Notes: generated from the letters alone by a model not told the origin. A stretch of 64,000 bases of DNA from Temnopleurus reevesii (GCA_036244855.1 BQKZ01000043.1:50586-114585), one strand, 5' to 3'; shown: positions 46,241 to 58,443, numbered from the stretch's first letter. Made by a program: numbers and translations.

Positions 46241-47246
46241 ATTTTGAGATGGTGGTGTTGTTGGTGGTAGTGATAGTGATGGTGATGGTGGTTGTGGTGG
46301 TGGTGGTTGTGGTGATGGTGGTAGTGGTGGTGGTGAGGGTTGTGGTGGTAGTGATAGTGATGGTGATGGTGGCTGTGGTGATAGTATATAGTGATGGTGG
46401 TGGTGGTTGTGGTGATGGCAATGGTGGTTGTGGTGATAGTGATGGTGGTTGTGGTTATGGCGATGGTGGTTGTGGGGATAGTATATAGTGATGGTGATGG
46501 TTGTGGTGATGGTGATGGTGGTTGTGGTGATGGTGATGTTGGTTGTGGTGATATAGTGGTGGTGGTGGTTGTGGTGATGGTGATGGTGGTTGTGGTGATA
46601 NAGACCGGTTGATAACAATAAGACTACAATACTTGGAATCCAGTTTGCATACATTACTTGTTGCTATGTCGGGCAAGCCTCGGGCAAGCTTTCGGGTCGT
46701 CAAGAACAACCTTTGTGTTAGAGGTATGCATAAAATTTGCAGCTATTAGTAAACCCGCCTATTTTGAGATGGTGGTGTTGTTGGTGGTAGTGATAGTGAT
46801 GGTGATGGTGGTTGTGGTGGTGGTGGTTGTGGTGATGGTGGTAGTGGTGGTGGTGGGGATTGTGGTGGTAGTGATGGTGGCTGTGGTGATAGTATATAGT
46901 GGTGGTGGTGGTTGTGGTGATGGCAATGGTGGTTGTGGTGATAGTGATGGTGGTTGTGGTTATGGTGATGGTGGCTGTGGTGATAGTATATAGTGGTGTT
47001 GGTGGTTGTGGTGATGGTGATGGTGGTTGAGGTGATGGTGATGGTGGTTGTGGTGATGGCGATGGTGGTTGTGGTGATGGCGATGGTGGTTGTGGTGATG
47101 GTGACGGTGGTTGTGGTGATGGCGATGGTGGTTGTGGTGATGGTGATGGTGGTTGTGGTGATGGCGATGGTGATGGTGGTTGTGGTGATGGTGATGGTGG
47201 TTGTGGTGATGGTGATGGTGATTGTGGTGATGGTGTGGTTATTGAA
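46241..47246. repeat. GGTGAT/GGTTGT minisatellite, internally duplicated, with a single-N gap
   Basis: Two purine/T arrays (46247-46600 and 46767-47246) are built from GGTGATGGT and GGTTGTGGT units, several including GATAGTATATAGT. They begin with the same stretch ATTTTGAGATGGTGGTGTTG at 46241 and 46761, exactly 520 bases apart, and stay nearly identical for more than 200 bases. They are separated by N (46601) and about 160 bases of unique sequence. His/Thr/Pro- or Val/Gly-rich frames here are translated repeat. Confidence 0.95.
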
Positions 47247-47249
47247 ACT

Positions 47250-48050
47250 TGCAGCACCCTGCTTGGATCATTACATTTCAATGGTACTTGAAACACTGAG
47301 TACTGAGAGAAAAATCATTACACACCTTCTATTCTTTTGCTATGTCTTGCCTGGATTGGGAGTACCAAATCTTTGCCAGGAAAAGACTCTTTATATTACT
47401 ACTTGAAATTGGAATCATGTGTTAAATTGGAAAAACGTGTTCAATTTTTGTACGTTATGGGAACTTTTGATATTTTATATGATTTCCGTGATCAGTCTTT
47501 TGTAAACAGTTTTCCAGAAAGGAAGACATTAAAGATAGCCCATGCTAGTGGGTAATTAATACCAGCTGTGTTGCCAACTTAGTGATGGCATCAGCGGTCT
47601 TAATAAGCATCCCGTGGGAGTGAAATCTGAGAGATGGAATGTCCGTGTAATATCCATTTTGGTCCCTCTTGTCATCTTTTATCCTTGTCAGTGAGCAGGA
47701 TGAAATGAGGGAGTGAAAGGGGCCATTCTTTGAGCGTTAATGCTTACAGATCACTGCTACTAAACTGTCTTGATAGATCATGCAAAGTCAAGAAGTGTTT
47801 GCCATAAAAATAGAGGAACCAAAGAGAAGAGAGGGGTTTCTTTCACAATTTTTAGGTTAAGCCCCCTTTCAAGACATATAAGCTGAATTCAATTACCCTG
47901 TTTATAAAAAAAAATGATGTTATGCAATTTGAATAAAGTAAATAAATGTGATATGGGCAGATCTTGGTAGATCTGTATTTGTGATTTGTATTTGCTGTAC
48001 TATGTCCATTAAAGCAACATTAACAATTGTTTTCCTTTTTCTTTTTCATG
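47250..48050. other. Non-coding stretch, no gene seen
   Basis: AT-rich to balanced. No recognised element. Confidence 0.5.
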
Positions 48051-48057
48051 TTGGCAG

Positions 48058-48117
48058 ACACTGTCCCTCTGAAGATATATATTGCCCTGCTTCATCACAA
48101 GGACCAAACTAAACAAG
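48058..48117 (+). other. Candidate internal exon, 60 bp
   Basis: An excellent pyrimidine tract (TTTTCCTTTTTCTTTTTCATG) runs into TTGGCAG at 48057, and the donor CAAG|GTAAAT begins at 48118. One frame (third position) is open through all 60 bases, and the other two contain stops. It cannot follow the M-K-S-K start at phase 0, because that frame meets TGA. It could be an untranslated or lncRNA exon, or a coding exon of another phase. Confidence 0.35.
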
Positions 48118-48280
48118 GTAAATAAACAGAAATGTGCTGCTGTTTTGAATATATCTCTTCTCCTGTGATAGCCGATGTCAGGCAGATATTGTCAATTTAA
48201 AGCTATTTTTATAGGTGTAGGCTGGTTCATAGTAACTGAAATAAGAGTTGGTTGAAAGCTCTTTATAGCATCGGTCTTTA

Positions 48281-48596
48281 ATAATAATAATAATAATATT
48301 GCGGATTTATATAGCGCCTTTTCGGTCAGTATTGACTGGTCAAAGCGCTTCCGATATTATTACCCGGTCACTGGATGGCAATTCAAGCCTTAGCATCTAG
48401 GCAGCCAAATAGGCGCTCACATCATATCAGATAATGTGCTGCTGTGTCCTACCGGTCCCCAAGCACACCTGGGTAGAGTGCAGCTTTGTGGATAAATTTC
48501 TTGCTGAAGGAAATTAACGCCATGGGTGGGATTCAAACCTATGACCCTCTGGTTGAAAGGCAAGAGTCATGACCACTACACCCTACCATTCTGATG
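48281..48596 (-). mobile_element. tRNA-derived SINE with (ATT)n tail
   Basis: On the minus strand it starts with a tRNA-like head. This has an A-box region (TAGTGGTCATGACTC) and a B box GGTTTGAATCC (+ strand 48529-48539). The body contains TTCCTTCAGCAAGAAATTTA and TGCACTCTACCCAGGTG. It ends GCGCTATATAAATCCGC before (ATT)n. This head-body-tail order matches tRNA-derived SINEs widespread in echinoderms and other marine invertebrates. The copy looks full-length or nearly so, with a moderately decayed B box. It lies 160 bases downstream of the candidate exon at 48058. Confidence 0.82.
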
Positions 48597-48599
48597 AGA

Positions 48600-50095
48600 A
48601 CAAGCAATCTGAGAAATATCCTCATCCAAGATACAGGAACAATTTCAACTTTATCATCGTTGTCTTTCAAATGACATGATGTAATTTCCCTTCAGCAAGA
48701 TATTCCCTCACATAGTGGTTCACTCAACCCAGGTTAGGGGAATGTAGGTACTTGTCAGGAATGTGTATTCCTAGTTCTCCATGTACATGACTGGCAGCCA
48801 GGCATAATCCACTGTGATTAATTACAGGACTAAGATATAGAAGCTAGGATTTTATTTCAACAGCAAATTTTGTCTCAATCTTGGCATATCAATATTAATC
48901 AAGAGAAAAATAACTATTTAAAGAGAGTTCTTTCTCAAAGAACCTCCATTGAATATGTTTGCAATACCATCCTATAATTTCCTGTTTGTGCAATTTCCAT
49001 TTGCTTTTAGAATAATATGGGCAAACTGAAATGGTCTTACTGGAATAATGATGGTTGGTTTACATTTCACTTGAGAAAGAAAAGCTTTTATTCCCAGCTT
49101 ATTGAGCACTTATTAACAAAAATTAAATCTGGTTGGTAATGCTGATTTTATATATTATTTCTACTTTTATTTTGTTCACTCCCACTCTTTCCTATATCAT
49201 TTTCATCATCCCACCCATCTGTCCTTTTATGCTTTATTGAAATATACCAAGGTTTCTTGTTAATACTTAAAGTAGAAATGAATTGAGATGTGTAGTATGA
49301 AATCAAAGTAAAAGTAAAAAATAGTTGACTTGAATTGATTCTCTTTGGTATAGAATTAACCTTCTTCTCATTTCTTAGAATTTTCCTCTTGCTATCCCTC
49401 TGAAAAGCAGTTTTTTGCTTCACTACCAGGGAGGAAAATCAATAACAAGAGCATTGTACATCAAATATCCAGTCCCATATATTCAGTTTCATGAGGGATT
49501 TCTTGTACACTCCATTATCCTTCAAAATCTCTCAGAGATTGTAGGAGTATTCTTGCAGCTGCCCTGTCACAGAATGTATGCTACTTGGAACATGAACTTA
49601 GAACCTGCTAGGATTAATGTATTGATCTCTACTCACTCCCGCATTCATAATTCATTTGGTTAGATGCTTCTTGGTCACGTTGTTGCATAAATCCTTTTAC
49701 ATCTCCATGATGAGGACCATGTATTTGTTTGTTATTCTCAACCAGATTATAGGTGTTGCTTTGACATTTTCTCTTCTTCTTTCCCTCTGTAGTTAAATGC
49801 TTCTTATTCTCTGAAGAAATTTACAAAGGATATGAAAGTATTGATCAAAACTGGAAACATACAGTTCTCTGAAAAAGAATAATTTGTGATCTTAAACAAA
49901 TATGAAATGATTGCTCTCGAGCTGATTTGAGTGAGAAAAAAAAAGAAAGAAGTAAGATTATTCCATTGAGAAAAGAATTTGATTTGAATAGTAGATCGAG
50001 GTTGAGCTAATGAGAGAAATCACTAGGGCCTAATCATTGGCAATATAATCTCATTCTAATTCAGTCTTGTCTAGGAGGGAGAAGGTTTTCTGCTA
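48600..50095. other. Non-coding stretch, no gene seen
   Basis: AT-rich DNA. A 91-codon minus-strand frame (49148-49423) is Lys/Ile/Asn/Ser-rich, as expected of random AT-rich sequence. Confidence 0.55.
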
Positions 50096-50099
50096 ATGT

Positions 50100-50560
50100 G
50101 GTTGCCTAAATAATGAAGCATTGATTATTAAACTTGCAATTACATTCAGCATGCAAGGCAATCAGTGAAACATTTGTGTCTCATTATGTTGCTCAATTAT
50201 CTCTCTCCTCTTTCTCACCAAATGCAATAAACATTAAGGCAACATTCAAGCCATCATCAGTGTTAATTAGACGGAACTCGTTAGTAGACAGTGGCAGCTG
50301 CTAATCTCAAAGACAATTATTCAGCCCCTGGTTCATATTTCTTAAGCAGTAATGAATGGAGCATGTGAAAGATGTGAGAATTAAAGTGTCTAATGTGATT
50401 AGTATGTGACATGTAATGTGTCATCTCATTTACATTCACTTCCCTGTTAGAGAAGATGCTGCATTCCACACATGGCTAATCTCCTTCCAATCTCCATTCC
50501 TCTTTTTACACATTCAAGGAGTATTAAATGTTGATTAGTAGAGGATTAATGCTCCATGTA
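50100..50560. promoter_or_regulatory. Candidate conserved regulatory island
   Basis: Dense homeodomain-like cores (TGATTATTAAAC, GTGTTAATTAGACGG, AGAATTAAAGTG) occur with Sox-like ACAATTATTC and symmetrical ATGTGACATGTAATGTG. The sequence lacks simple repeats over more than 400 bases, a texture usual for deeply conserved enhancers. No test of conservation is possible here. Confidence 0.3.
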
Positions 50561-51059
50561 TACAAATAACTATTTTGCATGAAAGTTACTGGATAACATT
50601 GTGAAGTGGGCATTCACTTGAGTAGCTAGAACCTACTACTAGTTTGATACATTGTAGAGTGCATTGATTTGAAACAAGTTAAAATAACAATATCATTTAA
50701 ATGAAGATACAGTGGTAGTCTTCATTTGATTAATGCATCATTTCATGTTCTGTTAGAATAGGAACTTAATGGTTAGAAGGTAGCAAGGCCCCAAGGATCT
50801 CACTTACTACATTTCTCTATGGTAATACCACTATTTAGCTATTGTTTATCTCAATTTAGCAACACTTCTCAATTTTTGATACAGGATATAAATTTAAAAA
50901 ACCCTGTCCTATATATTATATCCATTTTCAATGGAATGAAGAAATTATTTTCAATAATTTCAGAATCATCCATGATGGACAAAGTACTAATCAGACACTA
51001 ATACTACACACATTGGTATGCATTGGTATAGCACTGTGCAAGGAATGCAAATCTATGCA

Positions 51060-51240
51060 GAGAAATATTTCCCTTGTAATGCCAGGCTCTGATGAAGCAC
51101 CCGTCGCCTAGTTCAAATTCGTAAGTTAATTATGCAGATGATGACGCTGTGTTTATATGAGGCAGTTAATCAAGTAAAGTGGTGCTACGACGATCTGCAA
51201 GTGACAAGCGTGAAATTAATCGTTGCATGCTCTCATGTTG
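51060..51240. promoter_or_regulatory. Candidate regulatory island
   Basis: CpG-bearing mixed sequence with TAAGTTAATTATGCAGATG and GTGAAATTAATCG, flanked by AT-rich DNA and a G-rich run (about 51246-51290). Confidence 0.25.
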
Positions 51241-51299
51241 TTATGAAGGGGAATGGGGGTGGGGTGGGGTATGTTGGAGGGATGGGGTGCTGACCACTT

Positions 51300-53035
51300 T
51301 CTGCTCAGATTTACCTTGAATATTCCTCAACCAGAACATAGATTCCACAAGATAAAGTGATACGAAATTGATTCTCCATACACACATGTTGTTATCCAAG
51401 GGTAGGGGGAAGTAGGGTACCTTATACCATCCTCGAAACTGTGCAGGGATGTTAAACCAGGTCATATATTGAGGAAGAAATATATATGCAGTCCACAATT
51501 GAGAAAAGTTGATTTATGGTTTTTTAGTATGGTTGCTCTCACAAGTACTGCATTTTGCATTTTTGATTGGCTGTCTAGAATTCATCATCAAAATTATCTA
51601 CCAATCAAAATTCTTCTTGCCACAGTAAATAAACTATTTCTATTGTTCAAGCTATCTTTACAGAAATTACAGCATGTTTTGCAGATTCACTTGTTATAAA
51701 TATTTGAAGGATATTCATTAACTATTAGGAATTTCATAAGCAAAATAAATATCTGACAATAGTTTTCTCTAAAGCTTGCTCTTAATGAGTTGAATTGGCA
51801 TATTTTGTGTGAAGAGCATGTATGGTACCTCAGCTTACTGCACCCAATATGACATGCTTCTCATATTCACATTATGCTATTAGAGGAGTATACAGTAGCA
51901 AGGGATTCCACCCATTTAGAAGGTGTCATCTAATTAGAATTACCTGCCTCGCACCAATCTAACAACACTTGTAATTGCAAATTTTTGTAATATTTTTCTT
52001 CGTTAGATGGAATGGGGCAATATTTGATGGAAATGATTGTTTTGGGATCCTTAGGGATTGGGGCGTCCTGACGCTAGATGGTGATGAGGTAATTTGAAGG
52101 ATTTGTTTTCTTTGCCTAATCAAGAGACATGGATAGGCAGGGGGATTGTCCAGGTAATGAAATTGCTGAATTATTGATTATTGCAAAGTAATAGCCATTG
52201 GAGGTACTCTGTCCTCTTATGACTTCAAGAGTTTGTGAGTTCATATCCTCATGTCAACTTCTTTCTTAGAACAATGATGGAGATAATCAAAATATAAATT
52301 ATAAGTTCTGCCTGACTCCTGCTGATACAGTTGATTCTTTATAGTTTAAATATACAGTTTTAGTCGTTTTCAAATAAATTTCATACTTGAGTAGGATGCA
52401 CCTCTCTTGTGAAAGTCAGGAATAGTTTGTATGAAAATGCTAAGAATCATTATTCTTTCAGGCTTGTAACATCCAAATTATGATGGAGATTTGACTGCTA
52501 CTTTAGAAGTTCAACGAACGTGACACATTAAAGTAGTTCAACTTCCATGTAATGAAGATGCACATTTATTGAAAACATGCATTATTAAATGCATGAGAAA
52601 TGCTAATCTGTGCCTTGTAGATTACTTGGGCCATGCTGGTCTTGCTAATAGAAGATTATGCCTGGATGTCATCACTCATTTCTCAATTCAGGTATTGTAG
52701 TGGGGAAGGTAATGAGTGATAATGCAACTTTAGTCTAAGGTCAAGTTTTAACAAAAGAATATAAAATTAGACTTGTCATTACTCATCTTCATTAAAACTA
52801 CATCATGGATTAAATGAACTCAATTCAGAAGACCTGAGGAGATAAAAGCTAAGTTATTATAGAAATCATTATCTCATCATTCACTACTGCAATATCACTG
52901 TAATAAGTATTGGATAGGAGCAAAAACAACCCCTCTCAAGTAGAATTTTTCAATTATCAGCTAACGAAGTTGAATTTCTTCTTTGAAACTTAAGTTGAAA
53001 GGAAGAACATGAAGTATGTTATGCATTATAATTAG
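51300..53035. other. Non-coding stretch, no gene seen
   Basis: AT-rich, with no defensible exon or repeat. Confidence 0.55.
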
Positions 53036-53039
53036 AGTG

Positions 53040-53350
53040 AAACCCCCGAGGGATGGTAGCTAGGAAATGAAGATGGGAACGCTGCATACCCATAGGCGAT
53101 TTAATCAAGCAAGTAACGAATCGCTGCGACTCGTATTCATCTTATACGCTCAGCCCCTCCTCTGTTAATTGAATAATTGCTCAGGTTGAGCCTGTGCCAC
53201 CAAGCTTTCTCTCCTCATCTCTCTCGTTTCAAATCGCATCAGTAGAGGACGCCTCGATGAGTGTTCCTCTGCTAGGGAAACACCAGCACAAGATGAGCGA
53301 TGGAAGACATTGGATGCAAAAATGCGTATGATTTCATGATTATGCTAAGT
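53040..53350. promoter_or_regulatory. Candidate conserved regulatory island
   Basis: The most CpG-rich patch of this part of the window (AACGAATCGCTGCGACTCG, ATACGCTCAGCC, GACGCCTCGATGAG), with TGTTAATTGAATAATTGC between. It has no long frame and no splice-bounded segment, so an enhancer is the likeliest role. Confidence 0.32.
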
Positions 53351-53359
53351 GAAATTTCT

Positions 53360-55050
53360 TGATTATTGGCTGGGAAAGTGGAGCTCTTTCTGCTGTAGAG
53401 CAGGTCATCACCTAATAAGATAAATCACCTGCAGTCCTCTTGCACACATACTTCCTTGAGATACTCAAGTCTATTTGTCTTCTTTTCTTCATCTACAATT
53501 ATTCTCGCTCATTAATGCCCTTCATATCATCCCATTATCCACCATATATACTTCATACATCTACCAGGTAAAATACGAAAATGCACAAATTTGGGGGTTT
53601 ACATACTGAGCAAGATGGAGAATATATTTCAAGGAAGCATTGTAGTTTTCAGAGTAAATTAATCTCTTTCATGCAAAATATTTTTTTCAGGTGAATACTT
53701 TCAAAGAATAAAAGCAAGGTAAATTTGAATTACTTCAAATGATCTTTGTTTTCTGGTAGCTTTTAGCAAATTCTTATATGACTAGTTCCAACTGAAGTGA
53801 GAAAATATATTTGAGTGAATAGTAGTAGAGAAAAAATGTAATTATCTTGCTAAGAATTCAAGGTTAAATAAATGTAATTTGTTTGAAAAAATGGGTTAGG
53901 GTTTAAGGAAGGTGATGAATGAAAAAGATGAGAAAAGGTGAGGTTTAGTCATTGCCTGCTTGGTCATCCATCGGGCAAAGTGTGTCTCTCTCTTGTTAGA
54001 AGATAATTGTAAAGTAACTCTGACAGACAAGAGGAAAAGACTTAAGTCCACACCTGCTTAGCATTTCTTTTCATTAAGATGAGTTTTTAATTTCATTATT
54101 TGATTAGTTTCCTGCACAAATGAGACACTCATAGGTCTTGAGATGAACAACAAACTTGATAATGGCTCGCAGACATTGAAGAACTTTGAAGTGAACTGGA
54201 TCGGTTCTTTAGGGCCAGACTAGGCTCTTTTCCCTTATTATGAGATGACATATATCCAGATGATAGGGGGCAAGTGACGTCGGCAGAAAAGTTTGTGATG
54301 AAACAAAAATCAGAAAATTTAAGCAGGGCGGAAATTGAGGGGTCTGGGATGATTTGGTGTTTGTTTAAAGCAAAGACAATTTGGTTGTGTGGAGCCCGGT
54401 GACTTGAAGTATTGGTGAGGGAAGCCTTGGGGTCAGGATGCAAGGGCTGATACCTCGTTGCAGGGGTGAAGGAAGTGAGAAGGGGGCCTGTATAGGGTGA
54501 ATAGGTAACATGAATCCATCTTGGCTGCTTGATGATAAAACACAGACAGACACAATCACTTCCATCATCATCATCATCATCCTAACGATGATGATGACAC
54601 CCCATGGGAGTTCATTCTTGATGTCATATCCTGCTATGTATTGTCCTGTATCGTAGGCATACCTCTAAGCTTGCTTCACAACCCTGACATCAAACATCTT
54701 TTTCTTATCAGTGGTACAATATTAGACGCTTCTAAGTGACTCAATATAATCTTTGATTGAAATAAAGAATTGTAATCACATTCAAAATTGTGAATTCTGA
54801 ACTGTAGATGAATAAGAAAAAAATTAATAAAAACACATGTTCTGGATGCAGAGTTTCCAACCCTTCTGGAATATGCATGAGATGCATTTTGTATGAATTC
54901 AATTCTTTCGTCATGTGGATGGCTGAGAGTACAGTCACTGTTCAGCTGTTGCATTATTCATATATTTTAATATCGACATCATGCATATTTTTAGAATGGT
55001 TGGCATCTGAACCTGGTGCTGTTAGAAATAATTTTTAGATAAGTCTTCCT
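53360..55050. other. Non-coding stretch, short ATC repeat only
   Basis: A small ATC/GATG inverted trinucleotide run sits at about 54563-54597. A 28-base segment bounded by splice-like sites (53691-53718) is too short to trust. The 104-codon minus-strand frame ending at 54129 starts at TTG. Confidence 0.5.
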
Positions 55051-55057
55051 GCAATAG

Positions 55058-55121
55058 GTGTGCTTTATTTGGAGGTAGTGGTTTTTTACACCAGCTTCTA
55101 AAGGAATCTGCCTCTTTTAAG
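55058..55121 (+). other. Weak exon candidate, 64 bp
   Basis: The acceptor GTCTTCCTGCAATAG has a short pyrimidine tract, and the donor AAG|GTAAGAC is good. Confidence 0.17.
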
Positions 55122-55319
55122 GTAAGACTTGAGAGAATGGGGTGAAAGTACGTCAGAAATGTTAAGCTTTAAGTAGCTTCTTAAAGCTTCAATCTAATTC
55201 AATATTTTTAGTTGAAATGAATAACATAGTCATAGCTTTTGTGCAGATGTTCATCTTTAGTCATATTATGAAGCCATGGTTGAGACGAGAAATTTGATAT
55301 GAGAGGAAATGGGGATGAA

Positions 55320-55550
55320 ACTAATGCAAATTTATTCAAATCACTCAGGTGGCGGCTTCCCGCCTTATGCCCATCGAGTTAGAATCCTAATTTACTTTGG
55401 TTTTCTCAGCCCTCTTGTTTCGGGAATCGTTTTCCATTAGTGTGCAGCGCATGTTGACAGGCTAAACGATGGAAGCAGTATAAGTGACTGCATTGACGCT
55501 CAGTAACGTGTTTGTGCCATGGTCAATTTGACAGTATTTGCATAGCGTTA
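55320..55550. promoter_or_regulatory. Candidate regulatory island with two octamers
   Basis: Octamers lie at 55324 (ATGCAAAT) and 55536 (ATTTGCAT), with CpG-bearing mixed sequence between (GGTGGCGGCTTCCCGCC, TTTCGGGAATCG, TTGACGCTCAGTAACG). Confidence 0.3.
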
Positions 55551-55559
55551 GTCCCACCT

Positions 55560-57200
55560 ACTCAGGTTCCTGTATGTGCTCTGCATGTCAGATGTCTTTT
55601 ATTTGTATTATATGCGGTATGCTGCTACCTGTCTCTTTGCCCAGGTTATAATTCACTTCTCTATCTCTCTCTCTCTCTCTCTGTCCCGATGAGGTCACCC
55701 TTCATCTCTATGGTGGAGTACAAATAAAAATCAGGAAAGAAGTTTGCGCAAGGAAGTAGCTAACAAAGCTGAATTATCACTGCTTCAATTCATAGCACAA
55801 TGTTAGATCAGGGATGACTTACAGCGCCTTGGAATAAACTTCTACTCAACTTCTTTCAATTTTAATTGCTTATACACTGCAAAATAAAAGGAATGTGTTG
55901 CATCAGAATTTTTTTTTTTTTAAACTACATTCTCGCTCTTGCTACATCTTTAATGACTAAATTGCTCAATTTGCTACCGTCTAGCTACAAACATCAATTT
56001 ATCTGTTTTTGGCCATTAGTTTTTTCTCGCCAATTTAATTTAAAACTTGCATCGTAATAAGTTTCATTGAAACTAGAGATGTTTATTAGATTTTAACATT
56101 TCCTTAATTGATAATTTTTTGAGGGGAACAATAGCCAGTTTTCGCTATTTTTGTTGCAAATTGCATGATGTTGGTGAAGAATATGTGAGCATTTGAGATG
56201 GTTTCATCCATTCTGCATGTTATCTTGTCTGCTTTCTTGTCTCTATCCATTTGTCCTTGGTAGAGAGTTAATGGCTGCTGTTAATGTAATTACGACGTAT
56301 ACTACCATTAATTGGGGCAGTCGCCCATGTAATACACTTTAGAACACAGCTATGCCTGCCAAGCAGTGTCAAAGAAACTTGGATGTGTTCTGTGAGAGAG
56401 GATTTTGATTAAGAGACTCCATCATAATCATAGAAATATACAAATACCTTTAGCACCAGTTTTCCAATAGGCATTGATGAAGAGAAAAGTAACAACCCAA
56501 AATATTCCTCTCCTTGTTTGCAAACATCAACCCAACTACAATCAACCTTGCATAAGACTATCTCAATGGTTATTTCAAGTCCCCTTCATGATGTATTCCA
56601 TTTTTTTAAAGTCAAAGCTATTTTTTTCGTTCTTAGGAAAGGTTGGGTGTATTTGGATTTAACTAAGGATCAGTTGCAGTCTGTAGCTGAGCTAGGCTTA
56701 ATCTCAGACACACTTATATTTACATTATATTCACTCTTTCATCAGATTCCATTTTTAATGCAATATATTTCTAAGGCAAGTAATTATGTTGAACCTGACA
56801 TTCATAATTAATGCTCAATTAGATATATCGTGAAATGAATAAATATATAGGTCTGCTGCTTCACTGGCAGAGGTGTCTTCATATTGGTTTATTTAAGCAA
56901 AATCTACCAGAAAGTAGTTGGAATTTATTTCCATAAATGGAGTATTTTGTATTATAGTCTATTAAACATTGAATGATATGACACAGTAGTGTATTTATTG
57001 AAATCTGGCATCTAACCATTCAAAGATTTGTTTGAGAAAGGAAAATGAAATGCTGGTCCTTTTCTCCTGGTTGTAGGGAAGTAGGTCAAAGATATGGGTT
57101 TTAATGAGGTCATTCTGGACAGACCTTCTGTTATAGGTTCAGGTTAGTTTTCACTCACAGACCTGTTTAATATCCATGGATGGACCTTCTGGTGCAAGTA
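55560..57200. other. Non-coding stretch, short (CT)n only
   Basis: A CT run lies at about 55661-55683. A 97-codon frame (56518-56811) has no domain. Confidence 0.5.
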
Positions 57201-57210
57201 TAAAAAGAAG

Positions 57211-57212
<2 letters not shown>

Positions 57213-57244
<32 letters not shown>
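57213..57244. repeat. Poly-G tract of 32 bases
   Basis: An uninterrupted G run, able to form G-quadruplexes. Its length may be unreliable in the assembly. Confidence 0.95.
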
Positions 57245-57245
<1 letters not shown>

Positions 57246-57639
57246 CGGTCTACCTAACGATGTTCAAGATTATTTTTTTTTGATTTTTTTTTTTACTCTT
57301 GTCTATTTTATATTGGTCGTTGAATCATCTTCGAGGCAGACTTATAAGTCCACCTAATTTTCATTAAAAATCCTTGATTGTTTCTCATTTCAACAAATCA
57401 TTTAGAACGGAACGATGAAGTGCAGAGGAGTTTTGTTCTTAAAAATAATGTCTAGAATATATGTCTATAGTTTTTCCTTTATTATTCTCCAAGTATTCAA
57501 GCTCAATAGGATTAACACAGCGATGAATGTATAGTGTAGTAACTGAAAGTGCCCGGAATTCTTGTGTGCACTTTTGTAGCTTATTGCTGTTTGTAGTATA
57601 TTGATGAATCTAAATCTCATTGATTCCAGTACATATGAT

Positions 57640-58340
57640 TTCACACGTATTACACAGTCTGACTACGGCAGTGAATCGTACATCGTTAATGAGCTCGTGG
57701 AGTAATTAAAATCCAACTTAATGACGTATGGCTGTCAGGAAGTCTATTGTAAAGTACAGTCTACTAAAACACAAGCTGCATGGCTTGTAGATGCCTTTGT
57801 TCATTCATGGCTGTGCTGTTGCCTTTCCTAAATCACTAATCAATGCCTTCTCTTTACTTTACTCTTGAATATTTAATTAACATTCATTTCTGTTTTTGTG
57901 CAGTGAGCTTTCACAATGATTGATTAGTCCTGGATAAATATATCTACTAGCCAACCATTGCCACATGCCCTAAATCAATTACTTTCCAAACGGTGTACAG
58001 GCAAATTTTAATTACCTCTCTACACACAACACTTCAAATTCATATATATCCACCACCATATGCACAAACACATATGCTCCCATTCTCTCTCTCCCACTCT
58101 CCATCTCTTTCACCCTCTCTCTGCAATTAGCGAGAGAACAGTATAAAACTGCAGATCACATAATTAAAAAAGCTTTGCAATTTGCCCGTGGGACTTCACT
58201 TTCTTACGACGAATGAAGAGTAAGCTCAGTGGGTTCCATTGCATTTCCATCGGTGCAGTTTCCTCTCTCCTACACTCGATTTCATAATTAGAAATAATTA
58301 ATTTCTTGCATGCGTGGAGGGTTTCTCTGTGTTTACCTAC
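57640..58340. promoter_or_regulatory. Two candidate constrained patches
   Basis: 57650-57740 (ACTACGGCAGTGAATCGTAC, GGAGTAATTAAAATCC) and 58180-58330 (TTGCCCGTGGGACTTC, TTACGACGAATGAAG, TAATTAGAAATAATTAATTTC) are mixed, CpG-bearing sequences. They are separated by AT-rich DNA and a CT-rich block (58080-58125). Confidence 0.27.
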
Positions 58341-58443
58341 ATGTAGCTTGAGTCATTGGCTGACTGACCATCTCCTCATCTCCATCTCGTTGCTCAATCT
58401 TCCAGTCATCACTTCTCTGCTCCTCCTCATCATCACCTTGTAG

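Noticed and set aside
46718..47296. 192-codon minus-strand Ser-Pro-Gln-rich frame and neighbouring His/Val-rich frames
   Set aside because: Translated minisatellite. The period is a multiple of three without stops, and the region also contains an N gap.
48528..48592. tRNA gene on the minus strand
   Set aside because: The A and B boxes belong to a SINE head. The cloverleaf is decayed and the sequence continues into a SINE body and ATT tail.
53691..53718. 28-base micro-exon between a strong acceptor and donor
   Set aside because: Too short to be judged without transcripts. Chance splice-like pairs at this spacing are common in T-rich DNA.
54129..54443. 104-codon minus-strand frame
   Set aside because: Begins at TTG. 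No domain and no exon structure.
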